A DNA stretch of 64,000 nucleotides from the NCBI GenBank assembly GCA_028285105.1, contig JANQQE010000027.1, positions 1 to 64,000 on the forward strand. The letters run 5' to 3'. Below, in pieces: positions 1 through 8,074 of the stretch. Position numbers and translations under genes: made by a program. This stretch comes from Alphaproteobacteria bacterium. Lineage in GTDB: Bacteria; Planctomycetota; Phycisphaerae; UBA1845. Each line of letters starts with the position of its first letter. Position 1 is the stretch's first letter. The notes below the pieces were generated by a model. That model had not been told where the DNA came from. It did no database searches and was given only the letters and a program-made list of their open reading frames with translations.

Positions 1-10
1 ATATAGGCAC

Positions 11-46
11 AAAAAAAAGACCCCGACGGCGCTCGCCATCGGGGCC
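11..46 (-). terminator. Intrinsic terminator of tRNA-Asn
   Basis: Read on the minus strand, an 11-bp GC-rich stem (34-44 with 21-31, one U-G wobble) with a 3-nt loop is followed by a run of eight T residues (complement of the A run at 11-18). It lies about 45 bases past the 3' end of tRNA-Asn, so it most likely ends that transcript. Confidence 0.85.
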
Positions 47-89
47 TTCTGTTAACCTACGCTTGCAAAAAAGTTCGCAAGATTAATTC

Positions 90-165
90 TGGCTCCCCGA
101 GTAGGACTCGAACCTACAACCTAGCGGTTAACAGCCGCTCGCTCTACCAATTGAGCTATCGGGGA
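90..165 (-). tRNA. tRNA-Asn (anticodon GTT)
   Basis: A full cloverleaf is readable on the minus strand. The acceptor stem TCCCCGA pairs with TCGGGGA, the anticodon loop is CTGTTAA and the T-arm contains GTTCGAGTC. The 3' CCA is encoded after discriminator G, unlike the three other tRNA genes in this window. A terminator follows at 11-46. Confidence 0.97.
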
Positions 166-201
166 TTCTTGGGGGCAATTCGGATTGCCCAAGCGCTCCT
201 A

Positions 202-227
202 ATTATCATTTTCGGGCGGCAAGTCAA
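202..227 (-). promoter_or_regulatory. Possible tRNA-Asn promoter
   Basis: On the minus strand TTGACT (227-222) is followed by GATAAT (207-202). The 14-bp spacer is shorter than the usual 16-18, so this is a weak call made mainly from position, about 40 bases before the tRNA 5' end. A short inverted repeat (169-192) lies between the -10 and the tRNA. Confidence 0.3.
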
Positions 228-329
228 GTGTTGGGCTTGAGTAGATTGCCTGGTGCCTAAATTTGGCTGCTGCCCTGCGTATTCGACCTTGGATTATCGC
301 CCGCGATGGATTAGTTCTATCGATTGTGC

Positions 330-366
330 AAAGTCCCGAATCAACGATGAAAAGTTCCGAATCAAC
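330..366. repeat. 16-bp direct repeat, two copies
   Basis: The word AAAGTCCCGAATCAAC at 330-345 recurs at 351-366 with a single C/T change, giving a 21-base period. It lies in non-coding DNA and has no obvious function. Confidence 0.6.
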
Positions 367-821
367 ACGGCTCGGCTGCCTTCCTGGATGCGGTTCTTGT
401 GCCGGCTGAACTGCGGTCAATCTTGCCACGAGACCCAAATGGGTAAGATCAGCTACTTGGGAAATAACTTTGGCTCTTCATCCATGTTGCAAACATCCTC
501 GAGCGATTCCGCGTGCTGGTGGAGCGGTGGTGGAAGTTCCGTCGGCATTTGCCAATGTATCCACAAATATGCGCAGCGATATGGCGTCACCAGAAAAATA
601 CGTCTTCACTTCGACTTCAAATTCAAGGAATATCCACTAATTGCAATGAAGAACGTCTCGTGCGAGCGCTCGCCGATGTTCTCCAATCTTGCGTCCCCGC
701 CTGGTGAGAATTGACGTCGTGTTCATTTTGTCTAATAAAAGGCGACAAACATTGGCACATGGGATAGCGGCTGGCAGTTCTCGCGAATGAGCCATTCCAA
801 CTGGGATTGGAGGTTTTTGAT

Positions 822-1520
822 TTGTCGATGGTGTTGCAAGACTTCAACGACTTGGATCTGGTGTTTCAAGTTAAAGGTGAGCCGATGCAGACCCATGTTG
901 GCCGGAGCGTGACGCGAGTGACGGTGGACGGGGCGAACCATTTCCTCAAGCGTTATTGGGTTACGCCCAAGCAGGTGTTCAGGCGGTTTGTCGCGCAGGG
1001 TATTCATGAACTGTCGATGATCGATTGGCTCAACGAACACGATTTTGCAGGCCCCAATGTCGTTGCCAGGGGGGTCGAGCGGAAGTTTGGGGTATTGACC
1101 AGAATGATGTTTCTCATGCGCGAGGCGACTGGCGAGATGCCGCTGGAGCGCTATTGTCGAAAGCACCCGTCGCAACGATCGGCGGTTCTTGACAGCCTTG
1201 CCCGCCACACGGCAAATCTCCACGACGTTTGTTTTTATCACAAAGACTATTCAGAACGACACCTATTTGTGCGTTATCAGAATGGTGAGCATGCGTTTCG
1301 TCAGATTGACGTCGAACGGGCGACCGTCGGTTCAAAGCGCGAGACGAAGGCGGCCGCTGACATCAAAACACTGGCTTGTTCCATCGCCGATCCGGAATTG
1401 TCGGCTGCCATTGAAGGTGCGTTTCTGGATCAATATATCGATCTTCGAGCGACACTGGACTCTAGGCAGTCTTTTCGAGATTTGTATGCCACGGCTGTTG
1501 CGACGAAAGAATTCGAGTAG
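822..1520 (+). CDS. Kdo/WaaP-family lipopolysaccharide kinase-like protein
   Basis: Protein of about 232 residues resembling the Kdo kinase / WaaP / RfaP family, which phosphorylates sugars of the lipopolysaccharide inner core at the cytoplasmic face. Visible signs are an N-terminal segment with a Lys in FLKRYW, the sequence LARHTANLHDVCFYHKD leading into the catalytic-loop-like HKDYSERHLFV, and an IDVERA segment in the position of the metal-binding Asp. This is a small-kinase layout. Start choice: GGAGG at 809-813 is 8 bases before a TTG at 822, while the ATG at 828 would have a 14-base spacing. It is a single gene between tRNA-Asn and larE, with no sugar transferases next to it. The substrate cannot be told from sequence, and a more general RIO/InaA-like kinase remains possible. 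Confidence 0.75.
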   Translation: MSMVLQDFNDLDLVFQVKGEPMQTHVGRSVTRVTVDGANHFLKRYWVTPKQVFRRFVAQGIHELSMIDWLNEHDFAGPNVVARGVERKFGVLTRMMFLMREATGEMPLERYCRKHPSQRSAVLDSLARHTANLHDVCFYHKDYSERHLFVRYQNGEHAFRQIDVERATVGSKRETKAAADIKTLACSIADPELSAAIEGAFLDQYIDLRATLDSRQSFRDLYATAVATKEFE

Positions 1521-1575
1521 CCGCCAGTGCAATCAATTCATATTCCGAGCAAATTCCTTCCGAGCGGTTATTCAG

Positions 1576-1605
1576 TTGGGCGTAATTCTGTGTCGACTAT
1601 ATAAT
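1576..1605 (+). promoter_or_regulatory. Possible larE promoter
   Basis: TTGGGC (1576-1581), an 18-base spacer and a perfect TATAAT (1600-1605). If used, transcription starts near 1612, which rules out the TTG codon at 1605 as start and favours the in-frame TTG at 1641. Confidence 0.4.
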
Positions 1606-2477
1606 TGGACGCTAACAACCCGCGACTGGAAACTGCTCCGTTGATTCAACAGGCATTACTAACAAAACTGGAATCGGTCCGCGAATCGCTGCGCGAGATG
1701 AAGTCGGTCGCCGTGGCGTTTTCTGCCGGCGCTGACTCAACGTTTGTTCTGCGTGTGGCGGTCGATGTACTCGGGCGTGAAAACGTGTTGGCTGTCACCG
1801 GGCGAAGTGCAAGCGTGCCGGAAGCCGAATTGCAGGAAGCGGCAGACCTCGCCGAATTGATCGGGGCGCGGCACATATTTGTCGATACCGATGAGTTTCA
1901 AAAAGAGGAATACACTTCGAATCCGACGAATCGTTGCTATCACTGCAAGACGACGCTCTATTTGCACATGGAGAATGCGATTGCGGCGAAAGGCTTTGCG
2001 CGAATCGTGAACGGAACCAACGTTGACGACCTTGGCGATTATCGGCCCGGATTGCAAGCCGCAACTGAACACGTCGTCGCGTCACCTGTCGCGGACGCCG
2101 GTATTACCAAATCGGAATTGCGCGATCTGTCTCTGCATCTCGGTTTGCCAACATTCGACAAGCCAGCCAGCCCATGCCTTTCGAGTCGCGTGCCCTATGG
2201 CCAAGAAGTCACACGTGAGAAACTGCTCGTCATTGATCAAGGGGAACGATTTCTCAAAGACAAGTTTGGGTTGCGCGAATGCCGGGTAAGGCATCACGGT
2301 GATTTTGTGCGCATCGAGGTGCCATTGGCTGATATGGAGGCAGTATCGAATGTCGAGTGTCGTAGCGCAATCGGTGCTTTCTTTGCAGCCGTCGGAATCG
2401 AAAGTGTCGAGATTGATCCCAAGGGTTTTCGCAGCGGATCGCTCAATGAAGTGATCGCGTTTGGCAAACGTCAGTAG
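1605..2477 (+). CDS. larE: LarE, ATP-dependent sulfur transferase of nickel-pincer cofactor synthesis
   Basis: PP-loop enzyme that adenylates the carboxylates of the pyridinium dicarboxylate mononucleotide made by LarB and donates sulfur to it. The ATP-binding loop is SAGADST at residues 40-46, a variant of the usual SGGVDS. NRCYHCK carries Cys111 and Cys114, and KPASPCLSSRVPYG carries Cys191, the residue equivalent to the sacrificial cysteine of Lactiplantibacillus LarE. Three such cysteines match LarE types reported to hold an iron-sulfur cluster. The stated start is TTG at 1605; an in-frame TTG at 1641, with GGA upstream and a possible TATAAT before it, is equally likely and removes 12 residues. 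larB and larC are not in the window, so the pathway and its client (lactate racemase-type enzymes) are unconfirmed. Confidence 0.9.
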   Translation: MDANNPRLETAPLIQQALLTKLESVRESLREMKSVAVAFSAGADSTFVLRVAVDVLGRENVLAVTGRSASVPEAELQEAADLAELIGARHIFVDTDEFQKEEYTSNPTNRCYHCKTTLYLHMENAIAAKGFARIVNGTNVDDLGDYRPGLQAATEHVVASPVADAGITKSELRDLSLHLGLPTFDKPASPCLSSRVPYGQEVTREKLLVIDQGERFLKDKFGLRECRVRHHGDFVRIEVPLADMEAVSNVECRSAIGAFFAAVGIESVEIDPKGFRSGSLNEVIAFGKRQ

Positions 2478-2530
2478 GTGTGTCGTTCGATTGAATCCCT
2501 GAAGACGTGTGGCAGTAAAAACACGGATCA

Positions 2531-2565
2531 GTGGGCGAGGATGAAAAACGATCACCGTCGCCCAC
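2531..2565 (+). terminator. Possible larE terminator
   Basis: GTGGGCGA (2531-2538) pairs perfectly with TCGCCCAC (2558-2565), 54 bases after the larE stop. There is no long T run after it, so its efficiency is doubtful. Confidence 0.4.
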
Positions 2566-3113
2566 TGTCCTACTTCCCGCCCCTCGTAGTCTGCGGAATA
2601 ACGAATGCTAAGTCATTTGCACACTACTGCTGCACGACTCTGCGGCTCGTGAACCGCTTGCTCCCCTGCGAAACACCCCCAAGGTGACACCCCTGTAATC
2701 AATAATGTCAGCAAGCTTGGTGAATCTTGCAGGTCACAATGCCTCTTCCCAAACGCGACGACGCCTCCTCTAGAAAATCGCCGCTCAAAACCGGAAAGCA
2801 CCCTCAACACTTTGCTGCAATTCGGTTCGCGAGATACCCGCTTCGAGTCCGCACACGCTTTGGTCTTCGTTCCCCTAACTTCAAAACGATGGGCGCGCAA
2901 CCGTACTCGATGACTTTGACTCTCCGAATTGAATTCAATGAATCCTAACTGGGTGGTGTACACTGCGAAGTCCGCCAACTCCGCACTCAAAAGATTATTC
3001 TCAGACATGAGCAAAAGGCAAGTTGCACGGCACACAAATTGCCCGGCGGCGTAAGCATCGCGAATTGATGAAGAAGAAACTTCTTGTGTCTGGGTTGTGT
3101 CACGAATTTCAGT

Positions 3114-3149
3114 GTAGCCAATCGCCAGAATCGAATCGCGATTGGCTAC
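3114..3149. repeat. Perfect 12-bp inverted repeat (stem-loop)
   Basis: GTAGCCAATCGC at 3114-3125 is mirrored exactly at 3138-3149 around a 12-base loop. It lies 105 bases past the stop of the minus-strand envelope gene, where it could end or stabilise that mRNA, but no T tract follows on either strand. Confidence 0.7.
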
Positions 3150-3254
3150 GGCACACCGCACGAAATCTTGATCAACAACGATTTAGTTTGGAAATGTTCT
3201 CTAGTTCAATGCAAGGAGTTTTGGCAAAATTGCCTGTCGCGACGCGGCACTCTG

Positions 3255-6200
3255 TTAGTTCATTCGCCCATACGAATTTTGCGCCCGGACAAGATTCGTG
3301 CGACGATCCCACTCAAACCTTGGACCGGTCTGACTTCTGAACTGCCCGCGTTCATCAAAGAGTTGGGCCGGGTCGTCCTTCGTTCCGATTATTTGAAGAA
3401 CGTTGTCGTCGCGAGAATACGTGATTTGCCGCGCGAGGGCGGAGATTCCGGAATCCACAAAATAGACTTGCCCCGACGCATTGAAGGATTGAACTTCGGT
3501 TCCGCTCAAACGGTTGGCCCCTGCGCGATTGTCATTTTCATTACGCATGAACTGCACAACCAGCGATTGGGCGTCGAGCGTTGCGATCCGTCCCTCTTCG
3601 AGTGTAGCCGCTTCTCGCTGACCGAGAATCTCAGCGGCCATCTTCATTTTGGTGCCAGAGCGGTGGACAAGTTGTACATCCTTGTCGAACTGCGCAATGT
3701 TGACGTCGTATCGATACTGCATCGTATTCGCCCAGCCCAGATACGTTTGCGATGGTTCGTCGCGCGACGCAGCCCCGAATGGTGTTGCCTGATTTGCACC
3801 GCCGCCAGCATTGTTGGAAGCGGGTCGGGCGGTTGACGTCTTAGGCGGTCGGTAGTCTTCGATGAGCATGTTGCCCTTTCCGACAACGCGAACGGTCTTT
3901 TGTCGAAGGTCGATCGACATCGACGGACCCTTCATCTGCACTCGGCTTTTAAGGCGCTTGGAGTCGTTGCGCATGTTGCGGTTCATTGCCACCACATGGC
4001 CAGTGGCTTGAATAAAGATCGGATCCTTGTTGAGCGATGGGCCTGCAATCCTGAATTGTTCCTCGCGACCCGATGGACCCGATGCCGAATTGACCAGCGG
4101 CGTGAAAATCCACCACTTGGATTGCTGCTTGGTGTCCATGGCTGCGACTTGCTTTCGATCTTTGGGGACAGCATCGACAAAGTCAACTCGCATTTTGTCG
4201 CAGTCGTATGTGCTGGTGTCCGTCGAAACGTGAACCTTCTTCGAAAAGTTCGCGACATTGTTCAGACCGCTGAAGTCCATCGACTCCTGCCACATGATAC
4301 GAACGAGCGTTGGCGTTTTGAGTTCGCTGCCGTCAAAGTCGCGGTCGGCAAGAAACGTCATCTTTCCGCTGCCATTGACGTTGGCTGATTGCTTTGTCGC
4401 ACTGAAGTTGACGTCCGTCGGCGCTGCAATCGAAAATTCACCCAAACCGACAAAGGCATCGCGACCCGCCTCCGGGACTACCACGCCCGATTCGATTTGC
4501 TGCCCGTCTTTGAACCGGCAATTGAGGTTGCCGCAATCGACTTCCAATTCCTGCACGGGATCGCGAAGCATGACTTTGCCATCCGCAAAGATGCTGGCCA
4601 ATCCGGCGCGATATTTGCGTGTAGCGTTGTACTTTTTTTCTTCCAAGACCCAGTCGATCTTGTTCAGGTCAAAGCCGTGATCGATGGCATATTGCTTGGC
4701 TTTATCCAGTTCAAATGGTGGTTTGGGGATTTCATATGACTCCAGATCTGCGATAAGTTCATTGGCGGCCTTGATGAAGCGGTCGCCTTGCGACACCCTA
4801 ACATCGCCGAAAGCATGTGCTCGAACGGGGAAGATGTCGCCCGAGGGGTCCAATTCAAAATCAATGTCGATGCTGTTGCATTGAATGCGTTCTTTGTTCT
4901 GACGCATGTCCACGCCACCGGTGAAGTGGGCTCGATGGAGCGTCTGTACCGACTTGGTTTGAGTTTCGCCTGTTACTGAATCGATCACCGTCAGCGCTGT
5001 CTTACCGAATGAGGCATTCACCTCACCGCCGAAATCCACCTCAAATCGATCCTGCGAAGTGTCTTGTGCAGCGACCAGCGCAAAAAACGACGGCTTCTTG
5101 GTTTGTTTTGGTTCTGCGTTCCTCGATGCACGGGTTGAAACCAGTCGTCCCGGTCCTAAGGCATACGCCTTGCCACTGATGCGATCGAGTTTTATCTCAA
5201 CGCCAGTCAACGAACTTCCCTCGTCAATTTCAACAGATGCCGGTTGATCAGCCGTTCCATAAAGCTCGACCAAACCAGTTTCATCTTCGTAAACCAGCTT
5301 CGAGCAATTGGCCAACCGCTGTTGGTCTTTGACAGTTACTTTGTCGCCGGTGGCCAGAACATGCATTCTGCGAACGTCGGGACTTATGCCTTCGGAATCC
5401 GGTCGCCGGCGCGAAGTCACCCGCAACGTTCCTGACCATGTGAGCTTCACGCGCTCGTCCTGCTGCGCCGGAAGTTCCGCTGTCCGTCGATTATCCAAAA
5501 TCGATGTTTCGTCCGATGCTGTGGCAGCGACGTTGGGTTGTGGCTCGACGTCTGCCGGCGCGAGTGCGGCAGGGCTTCTGGACTGTTTGGCCAGTTCTTT
5601 CTCTTGGGCACCGAAGTCGAACAGGATTTCAAGTCGGTCGGCAAGCAGTTGCCCGGCTTGTTTCGAATCGATGAAACGGCGAATATCGACGTTACCCTCA
5701 AATATTGCCGTGTATTCGTCAGTAGGCTTGGATTTGTTGACACCGTCTTTACCGACCATCTCGATGACGGGCAGGTCGCCATCCGTAGTGCCATTGGTCG
5801 AGGCCAATTCGACATCGTCGGTCGTTTCTGTGGTCGTATCATCGGTTGCCGGTTTTGTTGAGTCGTCCGTGGCGGTTGACGTTTCCGAATCGCCAGCCAA
5901 CCGCATCGTCCCGCCCAATCCGCTGACCTCGATTTCCTTGCCCTCGCGCACGACCAGTTCTTCAATGCGATTGTCGAGTTCATCGTAGAGTAGCAGCAGG
6001 CCCTCACCCGCAAGCTTGGCTTCGATGGATTCGATGCTGAAAGAGTTTTCCGTTTGAACGCGGCCATACTCCAGATCGAACGTAACGTCGTCCATGTCGA
6101 TCTGAACGCGACGCTCGTCGGTGATCCGGTTACGTTCTTCCGCTGGCAGTAGCTCCCGTTGTTCTTCGCTCAAACGATCGATGACAATCTTGACGTTCCC

Positions 6201-6674
6201 CGTGAGCGTTCCGCGTTTTGGGTCGGCTTTGGTCGTCCCGCCTTCTTTCAGTTCGACGAGTCCCCCGTCAGCCGTGACGCTGACAACCTGCCCGTTCGGA
6301 GTGATCATGCGGATGTTGGGTTTGGTAATTTCGACTTGATTGTTGGCCAGCGGCTGCCACCTTTCGGCGCGGAGATTACCGATTTTCTTTTCGGAGTCGT
6401 ACAGCCCAATGTTGACGTCGCGACCACCGCCGACGTTTACTTCTCTGTTGCCAACGTGAAGGGAAGATTTTGCTTCAGAACCATTCGTGGTTGGATCGGG
6501 GGTTGGCGGTGGTTGGTCGGAGTTTGGCGTCGGAGTCGGTGAAGGGCTGGCCTGATTCATCCCGGAGTTGGACGATGCCGGTTGCGTCGAGCGATAGACT
6601 GCGAAAACGATCACAACGACGACCAACGACGTCACGGCGAGCACCAATGAGCGGAGCGTTGTATGTGAGCGCAT
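3255..6674 (-). CDS. Very large LptC/OstA-like periplasmic protein with a membrane anchor
   Basis: An 1139-residue protein with one N-terminal membrane segment (about residues 8-28), a Pro/Thr/Ser-rich linker, and then many stretches of short alternating beta strands of the LptC / LptA (OstA) beta-jellyroll type. Examples are segments around NGQVVSVTADGG, TLTGNVKI, IFEGNVDI, HFTGGVDMR and AQFDKDVQLV. In Escherichia coli LptC is about 190 residues and LptA about 185, so this could be LptC and several LptA-like units in one chain, forming a bridge that passes lipopolysaccharide from inner to outer membrane. It is transcribed alone, divergently from the cysteine desulfurase gene. LptB, LptF/G and LptD are not in the window. 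Family assignment rests on the repeat pattern and layout; the number of jellyroll units is my estimate. Confidence 0.7.
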   Translation of the reverse strand: MRSHTTLRSLVLAVTSLVVVVIVFAVYRSTQPASSNSGMNQASPSPTPTPNSDQPPPTPDPTTNGSEAKSSLHVGNREVNVGGGRDVNIGLYDSEKKIGNLRAERWQPLANNQVEITKPNIRMITPNGQVVSVTADGGLVELKEGGTTKADPKRGTLTGNVKIVIDRLSEEQRELLPAEERNRITDERRVQIDMDDVTFDLEYGRVQTENSFSIESIEAKLAGEGLLLLYDELDNRIEELVVREGKEIEVSGLGGTMRLAGDSETSTATDDSTKPATDDTTTETTDDVELASTNGTTDGDLPVIEMVGKDGVNKSKPTDEYTAIFEGNVDIRRFIDSKQAGQLLADRLEILFDFGAQEKELAKQSRSPAALAPADVEPQPNVAATASDETSILDNRRTAELPAQQDERVKLTWSGTLRVTSRRRPDSEGISPDVRRMHVLATGDKVTVKDQQRLANCSKLVYEDETGLVELYGTADQPASVEIDEGSSLTGVEIKLDRISGKAYALGPGRLVSTRASRNAEPKQTKKPSFFALVAAQDTSQDRFEVDFGGEVNASFGKTALTVIDSVTGETQTKSVQTLHRAHFTGGVDMRQNKERIQCNSIDIDFELDPSGDIFPVRAHAFGDVRVSQGDRFIKAANELIADLESYEIPKPPFELDKAKQYAIDHGFDLNKIDWVLEEKKYNATRKYRAGLASIFADGKVMLRDPVQELEVDCGNLNCRFKDGQQIESGVVVPEAGRDAFVGLGEFSIAAPTDVNFSATKQSANVNGSGKMTFLADRDFDGSELKTPTLVRIMWQESMDFSGLNNVANFSKKVHVSTDTSTYDCDKMRVDFVDAVPKDRKQVAAMDTKQQSKWWIFTPLVNSASGPSGREEQFRIAGPSLNKDPIFIQATGHVVAMNRNMRNDSKRLKSRVQMKGPSMSIDLRQKTVRVVGKGNMLIEDYRPPKTSTARPASNNAGGGANQATPFGAASRDEPSQTYLGWANTMQYRYDVNIAQFDKDVQLVHRSGTKMKMAAEILGQREAATLEEGRIATLDAQSLVVQFMRNENDNRAGANRLSGTEVQSFNASGQVYFVDSGISALARQITYSRDDNVLQIIGTKDDPAQLFDERGQFRSQTGPRFEWDRRTNLVRAQNSYGRMN

Positions 6675-6849
6675 CAGTCTGCCCCAGGGTCCACCGCAAA
6701 GTCAGCCACGTCTGTGACCATCATCACGTACGAAACGCATCTGATTCTTACACGTTCAATGGTTTTCGCAGCCCCCCGAATCGCGACGAATTTGTCGGCA
6801 TCGGTCAGGCGAAACCAAGACCCTGATTGTATAGAAGCCCGTCAACTCG

Positions 6850-6871
6850 GCAAACGGTAAATGCCGTTTGC
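6850..6871. promoter_or_regulatory. 22-bp dyad in a divergent promoter region
   Basis: GCAAACGG (6850-6857) and CCGTTTGC (6864-6871) form a perfect 8-bp dyad around TAAATG, 42 bases before the cysteine desulfurase start codon and in the 239-base gap shared with the divergent LptC/OstA-like gene. The size and position fit a repressor operator, but no cognate regulator is identified. Confidence 0.4.
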
Positions 6872-6913
6872 GGCGTGATTTCCGGCGATGTTGCCTCTAC
6901 AATCCATACTGTG

Positions 6914-8062
6914 ATGAGCGATTTGACATACTTCGACAACAACGCCACCACGCGACCGCTCGACGAAGTGGTTGCGGCGATGCTGCCATTTCTTCGCAAT
7001 CAGTACGCCAATCCATCCAGCGTCCATCAGTTCGGCCAATCGGTGCGCCATGCGGTCGAATGTGCCCGAACGCAGGTCGCCGACTTGATCGGTGCCGATG
7101 CGAAGGAAATCGTGTTCACGAGCAGTGGGACGGAAAGCATTCAACTGGCGATTTGCGGTGCGCTGGCATTTCGCAAACCGCGTAAGCAGGTGATCGTCTC
7201 GTCCGTCGAGCATAGTGCTGTTGGGAAGATGACCGCCCAGCTCGAACGCGAAGGTATTGAGGTGGTCGAGATCGGCGTCGATAAGAACGGATTACTTAAC
7301 CATGAAGAGTTGGCGGAGCGCCTCTCGGAAGACACGGCGTTGGTTTCAGTGATGTGGGCGAACAACGAAACCGGCGCAATTTTTGACGTCGCGCGGATTG
7401 CAAAGATTGTTAAAGCGCGTGGCGTTCCGCTTCATCTCGATGCGGTGCAGGCGATTGGCAAGATCGACTTGCGTGTCAGCGATTTGCCAGTTGCGTTTGT
7501 CAGCATGGCCGCCCACAAGTTTCACGGTCCCAAAGGTGCAGGGGCGTTGTACGTCCGGCGGCGCACGCGGCTGGCTCCGACGATTCTTGGTAGCCAGGAA
7601 TCGCAGCGGCGGGGCGGTTCGGAAAACGTTGCTGGGATTGTCGGTATGGGCGTCGCTGCCGAACATGCCGCCAAGCACTTTGTTACCGATGCCAGACGAA
7701 TCTCGGCACTTCGCGATCGGTTGGAACGAAGCATTTGCAGTTCGTCGGAACTGGCAAAGGTCAACGCATCAAGCGCGCCGCGAATCCCCAACACTACCAA
7801 CATCGGTTTCCGCGGATTACAAGCCGAAGCCCTATTGCTCCTTCTGAGCGAAGCCGGTGTCTGCGCTTCTGCCGGTGCGGCATGCAGCAGCGGATCGCTT
7901 GAACCGTCGCACGTGTTGCAAGCAATGAGCGTCGATCCCGAGTACGCCCACGGTTCACTCCGCTTCAGCCTCTCCCGATTCACCACCGACGAAGAAGTCG
8001 ATCGCGTCATCGAACTGGTGCCGTCCATCGTCAACCGACTTGCCGCCCTGGGCGCCCGTTGA
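6914..8062 (+). CDS. Cysteine desulfurase (NifS/IscS family)
   Basis: Fold-type I pyridoxal-phosphate enzyme that removes sulfur from L-cysteine to give a persulfide and alanine, feeding iron-sulfur cluster and thio-cofactor synthesis in the cytosol. The 382-residue protein starts FDNNATTRP, typical of NifS/IscS. AAHKFHGPKG holds the cofactor lysine (Lys202), and AGAACSSGS holds the catalytic Cys324 on the mobile loop. The ATG at 6914 is preferred over an upstream in-frame codon because the family begins just before YFDNNATT. No IscU, SufU or regulator lies next to it; the following gene, mtnP, is 12 bases away and likely cotranscribed. Whether it serves clusters, tRNA thiolation or LarE-type chemistry cannot be decided here. 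Confidence 0.93.
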   Translation: MSDLTYFDNNATTRPLDEVVAAMLPFLRNQYANPSSVHQFGQSVRHAVECARTQVADLIGADAKEIVFTSSGTESIQLAICGALAFRKPRKQVIVSSVEHSAVGKMTAQLEREGIEVVEIGVDKNGLLNHEELAERLSEDTALVSVMWANNETGAIFDVARIAKIVKARGVPLHLDAVQAIGKIDLRVSDLPVAFVSMAAHKFHGPKGAGALYVRRRTRLAPTILGSQESQRRGGSENVAGIVGMGVAAEHAAKHFVTDARRISALRDRLERSICSSSELAKVNASSAPRIPNTTNIGFRGLQAEALLLLLSEAGVCASAGAACSSGSLEPSHVLQAMSVDPEYAHGSLRFSLSRFTTDEEVDRVIELVPSIVNRLAALGAR

Positions 8063-8074
8063 TACGTTGCCCGC

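Larger units (their letters stand above)
166..821. other. Gene-free stretch
   Basis: Short open frames occur on both strands but none has recognisable motifs, a Shine-Dalgarno site or plausible composition, so I call no gene here. It holds the tRNA-Asn promoter region and a near-perfect 16-base direct repeat (330-345 and 351-366, one mismatch). Confidence 0.6.
2478..3254. other. Gene-free convergent intergenic region
   Basis: The 777 bases lie between the 3' end of larE and the 3' end of the minus-strand LptC/OstA-like gene. I see no gene with recognisable motifs. It holds a stem-loop just after larE and a perfect 12-bp inverted repeat at 3114-3149. A small RNA cannot be excluded. Confidence 0.55.

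Noticed and set aside
253-714. 153-codon plus-strand frame after tRNA-Asn
   Set aside because: No motif, Cys/Ser-rich composition unlike neighbours, no ribosome-binding site and an imperfect direct repeat inside it.
2613-3161. 182-codon minus-strand frame in the larE/LptC gap
   Set aside because: No recognisable domain, no start signal, and it runs through a structured non-coding stretch.
3255-6674. Autotransporter or adhesin interpretation of the large repeat protein
   Set aside because: There is no C-terminal barrel and the N-terminus is a plain membrane anchor followed by LptC/OstA-like strands.
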